This document shows, piece after piece, positions 47,577-59,586 of a stretch of 64,000 nucleotides of DNA. Numbering within the stretch: position 1 is the stretch's first letter; every line of letters begins with the position of its first letter. The position numbers were made by a program, and so were the translations under genes. The notes under the pieces were generated by a model. That model made no database searches. It saw nothing but the letters and a program-made list of their open reading frames with translations, and was not told the origin of the DNA. The stretch comes from Macrosoma leucophasiata (lineage: Eukaryota; Arthropoda; Insecta; Lepidoptera; Hedylidae), in the NCBI GenBank assembly GCA_036365455.1, contig JAWQUS010000004.1, positions 751,501 to 815,500 on the forward strand. Reading direction: 5' to 3'.

Positions 47577-47745
47577 TTTTTTGTGTTTAAATTAAAATAA
47601 ATACAAAAATTAAACACACCACGCTATCCACAAGTTGCACGATCACGCAACCGGATGAGACGGGCGGCGAAAAATAAAAAATATTCCGTTCGCGGCGGGG
47701 AACCGGCCGGCTGTCAAGTTGACTCAATCTGTCAAATCAAATGTC
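47577..47745 (-). promoter_or_regulatory. transketolase 5' UTR and promoter region
   Basis: About 170 bp between the start codon and the first retroelement coding sequence. It is CG-rich around 47640-47710 (gacgggcggcg, gttcgcggcggggaaccgg) in contrast to its flanks. No TATA box was recognised. Confidence 0.45.
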
Positions 47746-47760
47746 AACATTTAAATAGAG

Positions 47761-49007
47761 TTGTACGCGAAGACCTACGGTAACGATGCCAAAGGTCCAT
47801 TTATCGTTCACGTGTCTCGTACCGAGCCTGATCCATCGGCAGGAACATCTATTCGTCCGATTAAGTTTGGGCAGTGCCTCCATAAACACAAAATTGATAA
47901 TATAACCACAGGAGTTGTTAAAAAAGAGGGGCGAATAAAATATCAATTGAATTTTAAAATGCTGCAACAGCCAACAACTTTATTAACTTCCATGAACTAG
48001 AAATAAATAAATTTAATGCCATTATTCCAACATTTCATGTAACGCGCATGGGCCTTATTAGAGAAGTACCAGTGGATTAGTCTATGGAGGAACTTGTTGA
48101 TCATATAAAAATTCTGGAAGGATGTGGTAGGATTCTTAAAGCTCGCAGACTTAATCGTAAATCTTTTTCCAATGGGGTAGCTGAGTGGATCCCTACTCAG
48201 TCCGTAGTATTGACATTCAGTGGTCAGACTTTACCTCCTCGAATATTCTGTTTTCATAATGGACTCAGGGTTGAAATTTATAACTTACCTACTATTCAAT
48301 GTCTGAACTGTTGTAGATATGGCCACATTAAGAGTCAATGCCGTTCTCAACCCCGCTGCTTCCGCTGTGGAGATTCGCACTCTGGAGTTAATTGTGAAGT
48401 CCCTGAATCTGAGGCTTCTTGTTTGCTGTGCTCCGGCCTCCATTTTGCTAATAGCAAGTTGTGCCCTGAGCTTGGCAGACAGAAAAATATTAAGCTTAAA
48501 ATGGCTCTTGACAATGTTTCATTCGTGGAAGCTTCAGCTATCTACCCACCTGCTAGCAAATCTTTTGCTGATGTGGCCAAATCTATTCCGAAATCAAACC
48601 TACCTCATTCTGTCCCATTATCTCCCATAGAATCTCCCTACTCTTCCCCTATTAATCATTCTCAATCCCTACTTAATCAATCTTCTCCGTCTCAATCCTA
48701 TAGAAAGTCAACTTTTAAAATCCCTCGTCCTAGACATCAATTAAGTAAAGGATTTGATATCGGAGCCCACAGAGATCTGATAGGTAATTATGACCCACCG
48801 TTTCCTCAAAATGGCTGTGCCATCTCAAATCAAAATCCTTATCCTGATGAAATTTTTTTAGAATTATTAATGTCTTTACTCCTAAATATATTCACGAAAT
48901 TCAATGATATACCCTTACCGTCCAACGTAGCACATAAACTTAATTCCTTTATGCAAGTTCTAAGCCAATATGGCTCAATTCCTACAGTGGAATTGCAAGA
49001 GTGTTAA
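47761..49007 (+). pseudogene. Gag-like ORF1 with zinc knuckles, frameshifted
   Basis: The first part (47761-48000) reads GPFIVHVSRTEPDPSAGTSI and GTSIRPIKFGQCLHKHKI, then loses frame near 47975. In the continuing frame there is a TAG at 48078-48080. From 48084 the frame is open to 49007 (307 codons) with three Cys boxes: CLNCCRYGHIKSQC, CFRCGDSHSGVNC and CLLCSGLHFANSKLC. This is the typical Gag of non-LTR elements of the Jockey/I supergroup. Its end overlaps the start of the endonuclease ORF by 38 nt. Confidence 0.8.
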
Positions 49008-49707
49008 CAATAAAAAACATGAAATCATACGTATTATAAATGATCATTCTCCGTTCATCTTGGCCCTCTCGGAGACATGGTTGAAACCTGAGTCATCTTT
49101 CCGACTTAGGGGATTCCATTGTCTCCGGGATGACCGAAGCGATGGTTATGCTGGTTGCGCACTTGTTATTAACAACTCCATTCCTTTCACCCGTATTTCT
49201 CTCCCATCCCATAGCGACCAATTTAATATTGTTGCGGCTAGAGCTCTGGATATATGAATAATATCTTTGTATATACCTCACCCCAATCTTTCTTTAATTC
49301 CTGATATTAGGAATATGTTCTCCTCAGTCCCCTCCCCTGTTCTAATATTAGGGGACTTTAATTGCCATCATCAAGTATGGGGTAGTCACAGATCAGACAG
49401 TTTTGGCAATCAATTGATTGAAATACTCAATGAATGTAACTTATGTATTCTGAATAATGGATCTCCTACTAGGAGATCATTCCCTTACCAAAATCCAAGT
49501 GTTGTTGATTTGTCATTCTGTTCTCCAATCCTCTCCTCTTCAGTATCCTGGAAGGTCCTTCTTCATTCATATGGCAGTGACCACTGGCCTATTTTAATAT
49601 CTACTCCTAATTCTTATGTACCAATAACTGAACATGAACCACTTCTTAAGTTTATTACAAACAATGCTGATTGGTCTCTCTTTAGGCAACTCACAGATGA
49701 CATATAG
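48970..49707 (+). pseudogene. AP-type endonuclease domain, interrupted
   Basis: Opens with MAQFLQWNCKSVNNKKHEI, then LSETWLKPESSF, with a stop at about 49255. It resumes at 49267 with VLILGDFNCHHQVWGSHRSD and SYGSDHWPILIS. The LSETWL, GDFNCHH and SDHWP motifs are the catalytic landmarks of the EEP endonuclease that nicks the target. Confidence 0.82.
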
Positions 49708-51395
49708 AGAGTATACCTCCTATTGATGAGAATATCTCCTCCATTCTTGAGAAATTAGAAAAGTCTTTGACAACAGCAGCTGAAAAGGCAACTCCTTTAA
49801 AAAAATCTGCTCCCAATCGGCTTAAGTCTCCCCCGTGATGGGATTTAGAATGCACTGATGCTGTCTATCAGAGATCTGGCAGAATTAGAATACTGTTGTT
49901 GTATGACAAATTCCAGCGTCTATCAGCTAAAGCCAATCGTTTAATGAAATAAAAAAAAGGCTTCTTGGTTTCATTTCTGTGAAAAACTGTCCCCTAATAC
50001 ACACCCTACATTAGTATGGAAGAATATTAGAAGATTCCGTAACTCACTTTCTGTATCTGCTAATTTATCAACTAACATTTCATCTTCTTGGTTTGAGGCA
50101 TTTGTGGATAACTTGGCTCCTCCATTTGTTCCAAACAAAATGTCTGTTACTTCTTCCCCTTTTCCTCATTCTGTAGATCAACTTGATTCTCCATTTTCTC
50201 TTGAAGAACTGTTGTTAATTCTTGATCATGTTTAGAATTCTTCACCAGGGTTAGATGGCATACCATAAAAATACTTTCTTGGTTTTATGACCAGAATGTT
50301 TAATGAAGGATCATTAAACATTCTGGTCATAAAACCAAGAAAGTATTTTTAAACATTATAAACAAAATTTATGAAACCGGTTATGTTCCAGATACATGGA
50401 AAAAACAATTGGTTATTCCCATTTTAAAACCTAGCAGGGATCCTTCTCTGCCTACTTCCTACAGACCTATTGCTCTTTCATCTGTACTAGGAAAGATCTT
50501 AGAACACCTTATTAAGAATCGCTTAGAATGGTTTGTAGAGAATAAAGGTATCTTGTCTCCGACTCAATTTGGTTTCCGTAAGGGACTTAGTACAATGGAT
50601 AGCCTCAGCATATTTATTTCCGATATTAGATTAGCACTAACATACAATAAATTTTTAGTGGGAATTTTCCTCGACATTGAAGCTGCATACGATAACATTC
50701 CCCTTGATCTTCTCAGACAGCAATTGCACCAGCTGTGTATCCCACAGAAGATGGTACATTGTATTATGAACTTTCTTTATGGAAGGTCCATCCAGGCTCG
50801 TCATAATAATACAACATCTACTCCTAAATCAGTCTGGAGGGGTCTTCCTCAAGGTTCGGTGCTTAGCCCTATATTGTTTAGTTTATTTATTAATGATTTG
50901 GATTCTATTGTTAATTCCTTTTGTAGTTCACTTCAATATGCTGATGATTGTGTTATTTACCTTTCTACTGAATGTTTGGAGGATGCCTCTAGTCAATTAA
51001 ACTTAGCTATGCGATATCTTAACGAATGGCTTGTTACCCATGGTCTCTCGTTATCCGTCTCCAAGAGTAACGTAGTCATTTTTACAAGAAAAAGAGCAGT
51101 TCCCCAAATAGAGATCTTTGTTGACGGAAATGTAATTCCTATTTTGAATAAAATAAAATTTCTAGGAGTTACTCTCGATTCCGGACTGAAAGGTTGTGAC
51201 CATTTTGTTAACGTTACCCGTAAGGCCGAAAAAAACATTAATATACTTCGTTCACTATCTGGAGTTTGGTGGGGTTCTCACCCATATTCACAAAAACTGA
51301 TAAACAATGCTCTGGTCCGCAGTGTACTGGATTATGGCTCTTTTTTAATGGAACCGTGCATTAAAAGTAAATTAGATAGTTTGGATAAATTGTAG
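49708..51395 (+). pseudogene. reverse transcriptase domain with an internal hairpin, broken
   Basis: The 49708-50408 part has several frameshifts and stops. From 50409 the frame is open for 328 codons with SYRPIALSSVLGKILEHLI, QFGFRKGLSTMDSL, GIFLDIEAAYDNIP, GLPQGSVLSPILFSLFIND and LQYADDCVIYL. The YADD box and the DIEAAYD Asp are intact. A perfect 40-bp inverted repeat (50267-50350) lies in the region just upstream. Confidence 0.85.
50267..50350. repeat. perfect 40-bp inverted repeat, 4-nt loop
   Basis: The left arm 50267-50306 and right arm 50311-50350 are exact inverses; the loop is agga. It interrupts the reverse transcriptase reading frame just after SPGLDGIP. Confidence 0.95.
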
Positions 51396-52605
51396 TCCAA
51401 ATGTTTAAGGATAGTTACTGGATGTATGAAGTCATCTCCAACAAACGCTCTTTGTGTAGAAAGCTGCGACCCTCCCTACCACCTAAGACGACAATATCTG
51501 GCGGATCGTTTTGTTTATAGAGTTCTATAGTGCGGTTCGCATCTCATTCCTAAGCTTTCATTATTAGCAGACTTTGTCAGAACCAATAAATATTGGACCC
51601 ATAAATGTTCCCCTAGGATGGTCAATACTTTTATTAGCTTACAACAATTAGGGTAAAAACTGATTAATTGTCCAAAATGTCCAATATTTTCATACAATTA
51701 TGATATTCTTACTTATCAACCTAACATAATTCTTGATTTTGGCATCAGCAAAAACACTCCTGGAGCTAATGATCTGTTTAAAGACATTTTATCTTCAAAA
51801 TTTCCAAATTGGTTATCAATTTACACAGACGCTTCCAAACTTTCTCCGGAATCGGGAGTTGGAGCAGCGGTGTGGATTCCACGATATAAAATAATTTTAA
51901 ATTTTAAACTTCCATATATGTATGGTGCTTCAGTTTTTTCTGGTGAAGCTATAGCGCTTTATGAAGCAGTTACTTATGTTGAATCACACAATCTCTCCAA
52001 TACAATATTTTTTTCGGACTCTTTGAGCTCTTTACAAGTAATACTAAGTAACCCTTTCAGAAGTAAGTTGAAATTTCCAATTATTTTCGATATCAAAGAA
52101 GTTCTGTTCAGATGTTATAAGAAAAATATTATTATTGTTTTGGCATGGATTCCGGCCACTGTGGCATTGTGGGCAATGAGACTGTGGACCAATGTGCAAA
52201 GTTGGCAATTGAAAGTGGTTGCAATACCTATAACTTCTTATTTAGTCATGATCTGTTGTCATACGCGAAAACCCAACTGGATAAAGATTGGCAGAAGGCG
52301 TGGGATCGGTCGAAACTAGAAAAAGGAAAACATTATGCTGATATCCAGCCCAATATTGTTAGCAGACCGTGGTTTTTTAAATTCCGCTCACTAGATAAGA
52401 GATCTTGCTCGGTGCTATGCCGTTTACGTTTGGATGTGTTACATGTGTGTTCTCCGGTTTTTTTGCGAAAAATTAGGATTAGGGACAGTTCTCTGTGCGA
52501 ATGCGGTTTAGATGAAGGTTCCGTAGACCTTATATTTTTTAATTGTTCTATAAATAAAATTTATTTATTTATTTATTTTATTTATTTATTTATTCTATAT
52601 TAAAC
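51396..52605 (+). pseudogene. RNase H domain and 3' end of the non-LTR element
   Basis: Reads IYTDASKLSPESGVGAAVW, IFFSDSLSSLQVI and, after a frameshift near 52160, GHCGIVGNETVDQCAKLAI. The D..E..D..D pattern of RNase H is recognisable. The tail ends in tttatttattta repeats. Confidence 0.78.
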
Positions 52606-53750
52606 ATTTTTCTTATATAAGCATAAACATTTACAATGGACCCTGCACTAAGCTAGGCTTGTATCGCAGTGGTCCTTAAATATTTCCATACATATTTCTA
52701 TTAAAATAAAAACAAGGCAACGTTTCGGTAATTTGAGAAAAAAAAAATATAAATAAAAATAGTTAAGTACATTAAAAATTAAATTAAATTAATAAGATAA
52801 AAAATAAAAAATCATGAGCATGAGTAATAAAGCTGGCGAAAACCTTAGAATACATCATGAATCGATATTGGGATGATCGATGGACGATCCAATGTGAGAG
52901 TGTGAATGAGAGTTTGAGTGTGAATGAGTGTTTGAGTGTAGTGTGCATGAGTGTTCGAGTGTGAATGAGTGATGATTGAGTGTGCTTGGGTGTATGTGTA
53001 TGAATGTGTGTGTGTGTAGAAGTCTTTATATGAATACTTATTTATGAGTAATATGTTATCAATTTCTCTGATTCTGCATAATCTTGTTGAATTAACCATG
53101 ATTCTATCACTTTTTTGGCATTTTTTGTACGTAGTTTAAACAGTGTCGGTATATTTGAGCATACTTTATTATAGACCTGTGGAAGTATTTCCTTGTACTC
53201 CCTTCTTCCCCGTAGCATCCCCCGTCCTACTAATATGAAATCTTTGCTTAATTTAGTAACTTCACCGTTTGTATATAGATTAGCTAAATGTATACGTGTA
53301 AATAATATTAGAATTTAAACTATTTTTTTTTGTTTAGAATATTAATAACTCTTTACTTCGTCTATACTATCATCTAACTACAGTGATTGTGTTTGTTATT
53401 GTTGTAGGTATCATCAGAGGATATAACTTCATTCACCAGACAATCTTCTAGTCCACAGATAAATTTCATTCATTTATTTCTTTTTTGTTTGTATTTAATT
53501 GTGCGTCTCCAATTACTGGATTCTGGCAGAATTACCCTTAGTCTTGGGTAGTAGCCATTAATTATAATAAAGAAGAAAGAAGATGTCGATAGTTTATTCG
53601 TACTTTTTACATTAATATTGATGTTAAATGATAATCTGACGCTGGGGAATTTTCATACACTGATGCATTTATGGGAGGGAAAAAATAATAATTGTGAACT
53701 GTATTATTTTATTATTCATATGTATAGATTATTGCACACCATTATGTACC
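52606..53750. other. AT-rich interval with a degenerate GTGTGAATGA minisatellite
   Basis: gagtgtgaatgag-like units repeat at about 52890-53020. The segment ggaccctgcactaagctagg near 52639 looks like another retroelement's 3' region. No gene. Confidence 0.45.
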
Positions 53751-54014
53751 TTTTTTTATGTAATGTAGGTGGCAGACAAGCATACAGTTCACAATGATGT
53801 TAAGTGATGACTGCAGCCTATAGACACTCACACAAAAACCAGAGGTCAAATGCAGATGCGTTTCTACCCTTGAGCCCTTATTACGGAACCATATGTTATT
53901 ACCATCTAACCGAAACACGATAGTGCTGAACACTACCATTTAGTGGCAAATAAATTAGGTAATGCGGTGGTGCTTATGCCTTTCAGCTCCTACACTGGAA
54001 CTCTACCACCAGTA
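53751..54014 (+). repeat. Rep-A copy (near full length)
   Basis: Starts tttttttatgtaatgtaggt, ends gaactctaccaccagt. A small part of the centre is missing. Confidence 0.75.
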
Positions 54015-54858
54015 AAGTACACACTTGTTTTTTTTTTGTATGTACACGCCTATTGACGACCCGGTTAGTCCCGCGGTTTCAGATGACCGTTTGATGCGAA
54101 GGGTCGCGGTTTCGATCACCGCACCGGAACAAATATTTATAAGGCCTACAGCTGATATTTAATTTTTTTTTTCGAGTCCGGTGTTTATTTATGTGTTGTA
54201 TGTGTACAACGGCACCCACGGCACAGGTTTATACCTACCGGGGGCCTGCGAGTGTAAGCGTATTTAATTTTTTATTTATTTTACTTATAAGAATGTAAAT
54301 TGTACTGGTCAAAAAAAATTGTCTGTCTGCCTGTTTGTTCAAGTATCACGCACAAACTACTGGTTCGATTACGATGAAACATAAAATAAAGTGATAAATG
54401 GCTATAAAATATTTTGTCAGGTATTCTTATACATTTTTTATAAAAATATTTTGATTGTTTTATGATCAGTGTTAGGTATCATATATTACAATGTCGTATA
54501 GTTTCGTCTTGTCCATCCTTCATAATACACTTAGAGTCGATATCGATAAATTGTTATGCACAACCCTATGCTTTTCGTATTACAGATAAAAACAAAAATA
54601 GCTCGTGGGCGTAGGCACCAGGTGTATAAACTTAGTACTAATACGATGGCAATCTTATCAATGAAAGGGCAAGTGAACGTTGCTAACACGTAACAACAGA
54701 TGGCGCGCATAATTGTTCCAATAATGTTCATAGAGTTAATTGAAGTTCATTCATAATGTTGTCAGACGTAGTACATATATGTCATGCTGCAATTGCGTCG
54801 TATGTAATAATGCTTAAAGAGTGTCTTTATGTGTTTTCCGTTATAATTCCATTGAGTT
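54015..54858. other. repeat-derived interval
   Basis: 54050-54240 resembles 26460-26600 (gacgacccggtt..gaagggtcg and tgtgtacaacgg.acc), a dispersed repeat of unknown class. 54310-54390 resembles the flank of the gtctgtctg repeats near 41340. No gene. Confidence 0.4.
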
Positions 54859-55653
54859 TAGGGATGGACATTGAAAAAAGAACATCGATTTTTTTTCGAT
54901 GTAATGCATCGGAAAGTTGCATCGATGTAACATCGATATTTCAGAAAATACATCGATGTTTTTCATACAGGGATTGTTCTTTTTTTAAATAAGTATATGA
55001 CATATATTTCATATAGGTATGTAATGTAAAAATGAAAAAACAGGTAATTAAATAAGGCTTTATTACACGAAATATTTGTCAATGTTATTTTTTTTGTAAA
55101 TATAAAAATAACATTTTTTATCTTTCTTTAACTTTAACAAATTTGTTAAACATAGAGAAGGATGTCAAAAATTGCATTAACAATAACTTTACAAATGTTT
55201 TGGTGCAACGGAACCTTACATTTTATAAGCTGATAACAATTTTGTGGGTTTTGGCGGGAACGTGGGAAAAAGCCGTGTCGTAGCGTGATATTATTTTCAA
55301 AACTTGTGTAGAGTTGTTTCATATGTGTAAAAATGGTAGGATTTTTATCATTAAACATTCGACAACGTTCACGAGTGTAGAAAAGTGATACTTATTATGA
55401 AGTGAAAAGTGATTTTTAATGTTGCTTCCAAAACTCTTAGTAAAGTCCCCATCACTTTAGTAGACTCATCTTATCATATTATTATACCATATGGAAACAT
55501 CCAATCAACGTCATCTTCCATATGGATATTCATTATAAGAAATGAAGAATATAAAAGCAAATGAAGATTAGCTTGGACTTAAATACATGTAAAACAAATT
55601 AAAAAAAATAATTTTGTTGTAAAAAAAATTACAGTAAAGTTATGTTTAAATTT

Positions 55654-56036
55654 AAAAAAAAAAAAAAAATCGAAGCGCGCATGGCCCAGCGGCTGGTGTA
55701 GATCGTAAGCGATCTGTTCGGTTAAGCACTACGGGCGCGGTCGGGTAGTGTGATGGGTGACGTGGCAAATTAATTGCGCGTTTCCGTGCTTCGGAGGGCA
55801 CGTTAAGCCGTCGGTCCCGGTTGCTATCGATGGATAGCAGTCGTTTAACCTTGTCGGAGGCCTTATGGGCGGTTTGAAAACATCCGACAGTGGGTTGGCC
55901 ACTAACCCACCCACCTCTACCAATCCGCATTGGAGCTGCGTGGTGGAGTAAGCTCCAGGCCTCCCCCCGAAAAAGGGGAGAGACTCGTGCCCAGCAGTGG
56001 GACGTATAATGGGTTGCCATTATTATTATTATTATA
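55654..56036 (+). mobile_element. SINE-like retroposon nested in the hAT-like element
   Basis: A 13-bp target duplication, tatgtttaaattt, is at 55641-55653 and 56037-56049. The body begins after an A run with gcgcgcatggcccagcggct (a box A-like TGGCCCAGCGG) and ends cccagcagtgggacgtataa, then gggttgcc and an (att)n tail. A 3' fragment in the opposite orientation is at about 13935-14015. Confidence 0.8.
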
Positions 56037-56392
56037 TATGTTTAAATTTTTAACATATCTTCAAACAATCTAGAGTGAAATTGTTTTCATAAACATGTAA
56101 CTTGTCAACTAGATAAGTGTATAACCCAGATAATTACCTATAATCAAGGAATGATTGTAAATATTTTATATGATAGACTCATAATAGCATAGTCATAAAC
56201 CTCTTATGGTTTTTTTAATGCTATTCATGTATAATTTTTGTAAACCTTCCGTAAAAAGCGATAAATAAATAAATAAAAAGAAATATTGCAATACTTTGGA
56301 GAAACAAAAGTTTACCCAATCTCTTCCCCCATAATCTGTTTCTGCATTGCTGCAAGCTATTGCATCATTAAAGTGCATTTTTTTGAATCGAA

Positions 56393-56695
56393 AAAAAAAA
56401 ACATTTATTAACCGTGAACTGAGTGATTCTATTTAATAAAAAACTTTTCAATAACAATGACTACCTAGCTAACCAATTTTGGTTATCGATGCATAGAATC
56501 GAACCGATGTACCTATGTATTTTTAGTCCTTCAATATCGAGTATATATATATATATTATATATTTTATCTATATATTATATATTTTTTTTATATTTGATA
56601 CATCGAATCCAAGAAGCAGGATAAAATATAATGAATTAATGAATACTGATAATAAGAATCACTCAGTTCACGATTTATAAATGTTTTTTTTTATC
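56393..56695. repeat. long inverted repeat inside the hAT-like element
   Basis: Arms of about 38 bp at 56392-56429 and 56658-56695 (both contain cgtgaactgagtgattct or its inverse). A second inverse pairing joins about 56485-56545 with 56725-56790, including aaccgatgta / tacatcggtt and atatcgagtata / tatactcgatgt. This suggests another foldback element or an inverted duplication of the hAT-like end. Confidence 0.65.
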
Positions 56696-56929
56696 TGCTT
56701 CTTCGATTCGATGTATTGAAAAAAAAACATCGATGTATACTCGATGTTGAAGAACTAAAAATACATCGGTTTGATTCGATGTTTTTATGAAGTACATCGA
56801 GTGTTTAGAAAACATCGATGTATATCGTCCATCCCTAATTGAGTTGAGATGTATGGAATGGAATACACGTCACAGATAGAATACAGAATGCGGCCCAAAA
56901 TACTGTTTTTCTAATGGAATATCAGTGAA

Positions 56930-57754
56930 TACGGGTGGGCGTTGGCGCTGTATTTTTATAACGCGTTATTCGTTATATTATATATTTCTAACGGCTGTAT
57001 TAAACTGCTGTAATTTTCGTTATGTTATATCGTATTGAAGACTAGACGTTATTCAATGATTATAACATCTTACCATATGACATTACGTTATAAGTAACAG
57101 CACAGCAGTAGGTACTAACAAAACAATGATTATTTTTTCAGTGTTGCATATTTTAAAATGTGTTAATAGAAAAAAGTTTGGTTTTTTCGACATTTTTTAA
57201 CAAATATATTATGTACAATTAAAATACTTTTTACATATACACACTAACAATTATTATTTACAGCACTTATTTATAAATGATATCACTTGGTACTTTCTAC
57301 AATATTTACGCAACGTAAGTTCGCAATCAAAACAACTCTCTAACGAAAATAATTAAAATATAGCAGCGAACACAAAACAGCAGCGAAGAAATGAATCTAA
57401 CTTCATACGAATGTAAAATTATAATTATGTAATTGCAAAATAAAATTTGCTTTTGTTCATAGTGTGTCAAAGTTCATATTTGTGTGACGCTGTACGATGT
57501 GAAGTTCGCCATCATTATTTTTCCGCCGCTCGCTTCATTCATACACGGTCGCGTCGGCCTGTGCTGTCGGAAATCTCCATTGACCTTGGTCAGCTCAATG
57601 GCAATCTCCGATTTTCGCCGAATCGAGGCGCGAGGCTTACGATCATAGATAAAAAATATTACAGCCGTTATGTTGAAAATAAATAATGATTGTTATCGTT
57701 AGAAAATTATAACGCGTTATGTTATCTGCTGTACGTTATAACGCCCAAGTCTAG
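56930..57754. mobile_element. second hAT-like element with ataacgcgttat subterminal palindromes
   Basis: The left end tacgggtgggcgtt and the right end (inverse tagacttgggcgtt) form short TIRs. tcagtgaa and gcagtgaa flank them (7 of 8 match). Inside each end stands the palindrome ataacgcgttat plus near-copies (cgttat, gttata). No transposase. It starts about 85 bp after the first hAT-like element ends. Confidence 0.6.
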
Positions 57755-58212
57755 CAGTGAATAGCAAGGCACGGGCTAGTCGGGCTATTGACCTTAGGTT
57801 GTAGTTCCAAAACGAAACGCTAAACTCGCCAGACGGCGTAAGTGAGCTGTTGCCTTCTTTGATGTCGAAAATTTGTCTCTATTTCAGTATGTATTATAGT
57901 ACTCTGTGGTAGGTACCACCGCATTACATAATATACTTGTCGCTAAATGGTAGTGTTCAGCACTATCGTGTTACAGATAATTAATCATAAAATTAAATAC
58001 AGCTGTATAAAGATAGGTATAATATTCGCATAGATATTTACCGAAAATTATTAATTTCACATATTTATTTATTTTATGCGACTCGTGTGAGTATCGAAAC
58101 GGTTATGATCTATTTTGTAGCAATTTTTAGTTACCAGGCAATTGGTGAGCGCAATGGGCCTGAAAAGGCTGTCAACCTAAAGAGTCCTCCTATTCTCTGT
58201 GGGTTAGTAGTA
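57755..58212. other. interval between elements
   Basis: Contains a Rep-A fragment at 57905-57975 in minus orientation (accaccgcattacataatat). No gene. Confidence 0.45.
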
Positions 58213-58291
58213 TATAAGGTTGGGGAAAAAGTTTCTTCGCATTTTTTAAGAAAATTCAAAACATTTTTTAATACAGTTTATTTAAATTTAA

Positions 58292-59225
58292 CTAAAGTAT
58301 GTATGTACCATTTTGTTCGATAACCTTTTGCCATCTTGTAGGTAGGGACATGATCCCATTGCTATAAAAAAATTGGGACTTCTCATCAAAATACCGCGAC
58401 AAGTGGATTTGGCAGTCCTCTCGTGATGTTAACCTTAATTTTTGCTGAGTGGCTATAGATGTGTGAGGTCTAGCGTTATCATGATGAAACACCACACCCC
58501 TTCTGTTGATCAATTCCGGCCGCTTTCTCTCAACTTCTTCCTTTAATCTCATCAGTTGTTCGCAGTAGAGTTCAGAATCGATAGTCCTGCCTGGTGGTAA
58601 ATACATAAATAATAACATAATGAATAATGCCCTTCCAATCCCACCACACACACAACATCACCTTATTGCGAGTTAACCCGGGTTTCCCCACAGTCTGTGA
58701 AGCCTGACCGGCCTTTGACCACGACCTTTTTCGCACGTTCTTGTCGTACGTGATCCACTTTTCATCACCAGTTATCAGCTTCTTCAAAAATGATTCGGTT
58801 TCATTACGTCGTAATAAAGAATCACAAATGAGTACACGGTTCATTAGGTTTCTTTCAGAGAGCTCGTGAGGTACCCAAATATCGAGCTTTTTTTTGTACC
58901 CAGCTTTTTTTAAATGCGCCAAAACTGTTTTGCGATCTATTCTCAGTTCTTCAGCTACGTCGTAACTACTGATATGTCGATCCTCGCTCCACGTTTTCAA
59001 AAATGGCATCCATTTTATTCGTAATAGGGCGACCAGAGCGAGGTGCATCTTTGACATCAAAATTTCCGGATTGAAAACGCTTAAACCAAATTTGTGCTAC
59101 TTTTACCGACACTGCACTAGGTACATAAACATCGCAAATTTTTTTCGCTGCTTGCGTTGCATTTTTACCTTTTTTTGTAGTAAAATTTTAAAATGTATCG
59201 AATTTCTTCATTAGATTCACTCATC
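58292..59225 (-). pseudogene. mariner transposase, frameshifted and lacking the third catalytic Asp
   Basis: The start [18 protein letters not shown] is at about 59225-59170, then a frameshift in an A-run. The middle ORF (59060-58572) shows the HTH region, then ITGDEKWITYD with the first catalytic Asp, then another frameshift near 58610. The last ORF shows LPPGRTIDSELYCEQLMRLK, the second Asp in VFHHDNARPHTS, and then jumps from QQKLR straight to LTSREDCQIHLSRYF. The segment that normally holds the YSPDLAPSDY box with the third catalytic Asp is absent. The protein cannot be active. Confidence 0.85.
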
Positions 59226-59228
59226 TTG

Positions 59229-59586
59229 TATGTATGTATCTTCACGCCAGGTCCATAACGGGGTAGGCAGAGAGTATAGAGCGCCAGATGTCCCGGTTCT
59301 GACAAACCTCTCGTGCCTCGTCTACCTTCATCATTCTCTTCATACATGCACGCCGATTCCTAAGACTTTTGACCCCACCATCAGACAGAACTCGACCTAT
59401 TTGGTCATGGTAGGTCAGTCTTGGTCTTCCTGGGCCTCTGCAACCATCCACTTTCGCATTGTATATCTGTTTAGTCATTCGCTCATTCGACATTCTTTCT
59501 GTATGCCCGAACCATCGGAGCATGCCTTTTTTCATTTTTACACCGATACTATCATTCACACAAAGTCTCTTTCTTACATCTTCATT
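59229..59586 (-). mobile_element. RTE-like fragment nested in the mariner
   Basis: Same family as 4538-5016 (GMLRWFGHTERMSNERMTKQ, GRPRLTYHDQIGRVLSDGG). Flanked by actcatcttg at 59219-59228 and 59587-59596. Confidence 0.88.

Larger units (their letters stand above)
47745..52605 (+). mobile_element. decayed RNase H-bearing non-LTR retrotransposon (I/R1/LOA-like group)
   Basis: In order on the plus strand: Gag with zinc knuckles, an apurinic-type endonuclease, reverse transcriptase and RNase H, ending in a (ttta)n tail at about 52558-52595. All ORFs are broken. The 5' edge is placed only approximately, where the Gag-like reading begins. The element stands next to the transketolase promoter, in the opposite transcriptional direction. 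Confidence 0.85.
54859..56837. mobile_element. hAT-like element with palindromic subterminal repeats, nested insertions
   Basis: The termini tagggatggac and gtccatcccta are inverse. An 8-bp direct repeat, attgagtt, flanks them at 54851-54858 and 56838-56845, as expected for hAT transposition. Close to each end lie several copies of acatcgatgt and its half sites. No transposase was found, so it is non-autonomous. A retroposed SINE-like element (55654-56036) and a long inverted repeat (56393-56695) sit inside. Confidence 0.82.

Noticed and set aside
55652..56020. 122-aa minus ORF in the SINE-like element
   Set aside because: Antisense to a retroposon with clear target duplications; no domain.
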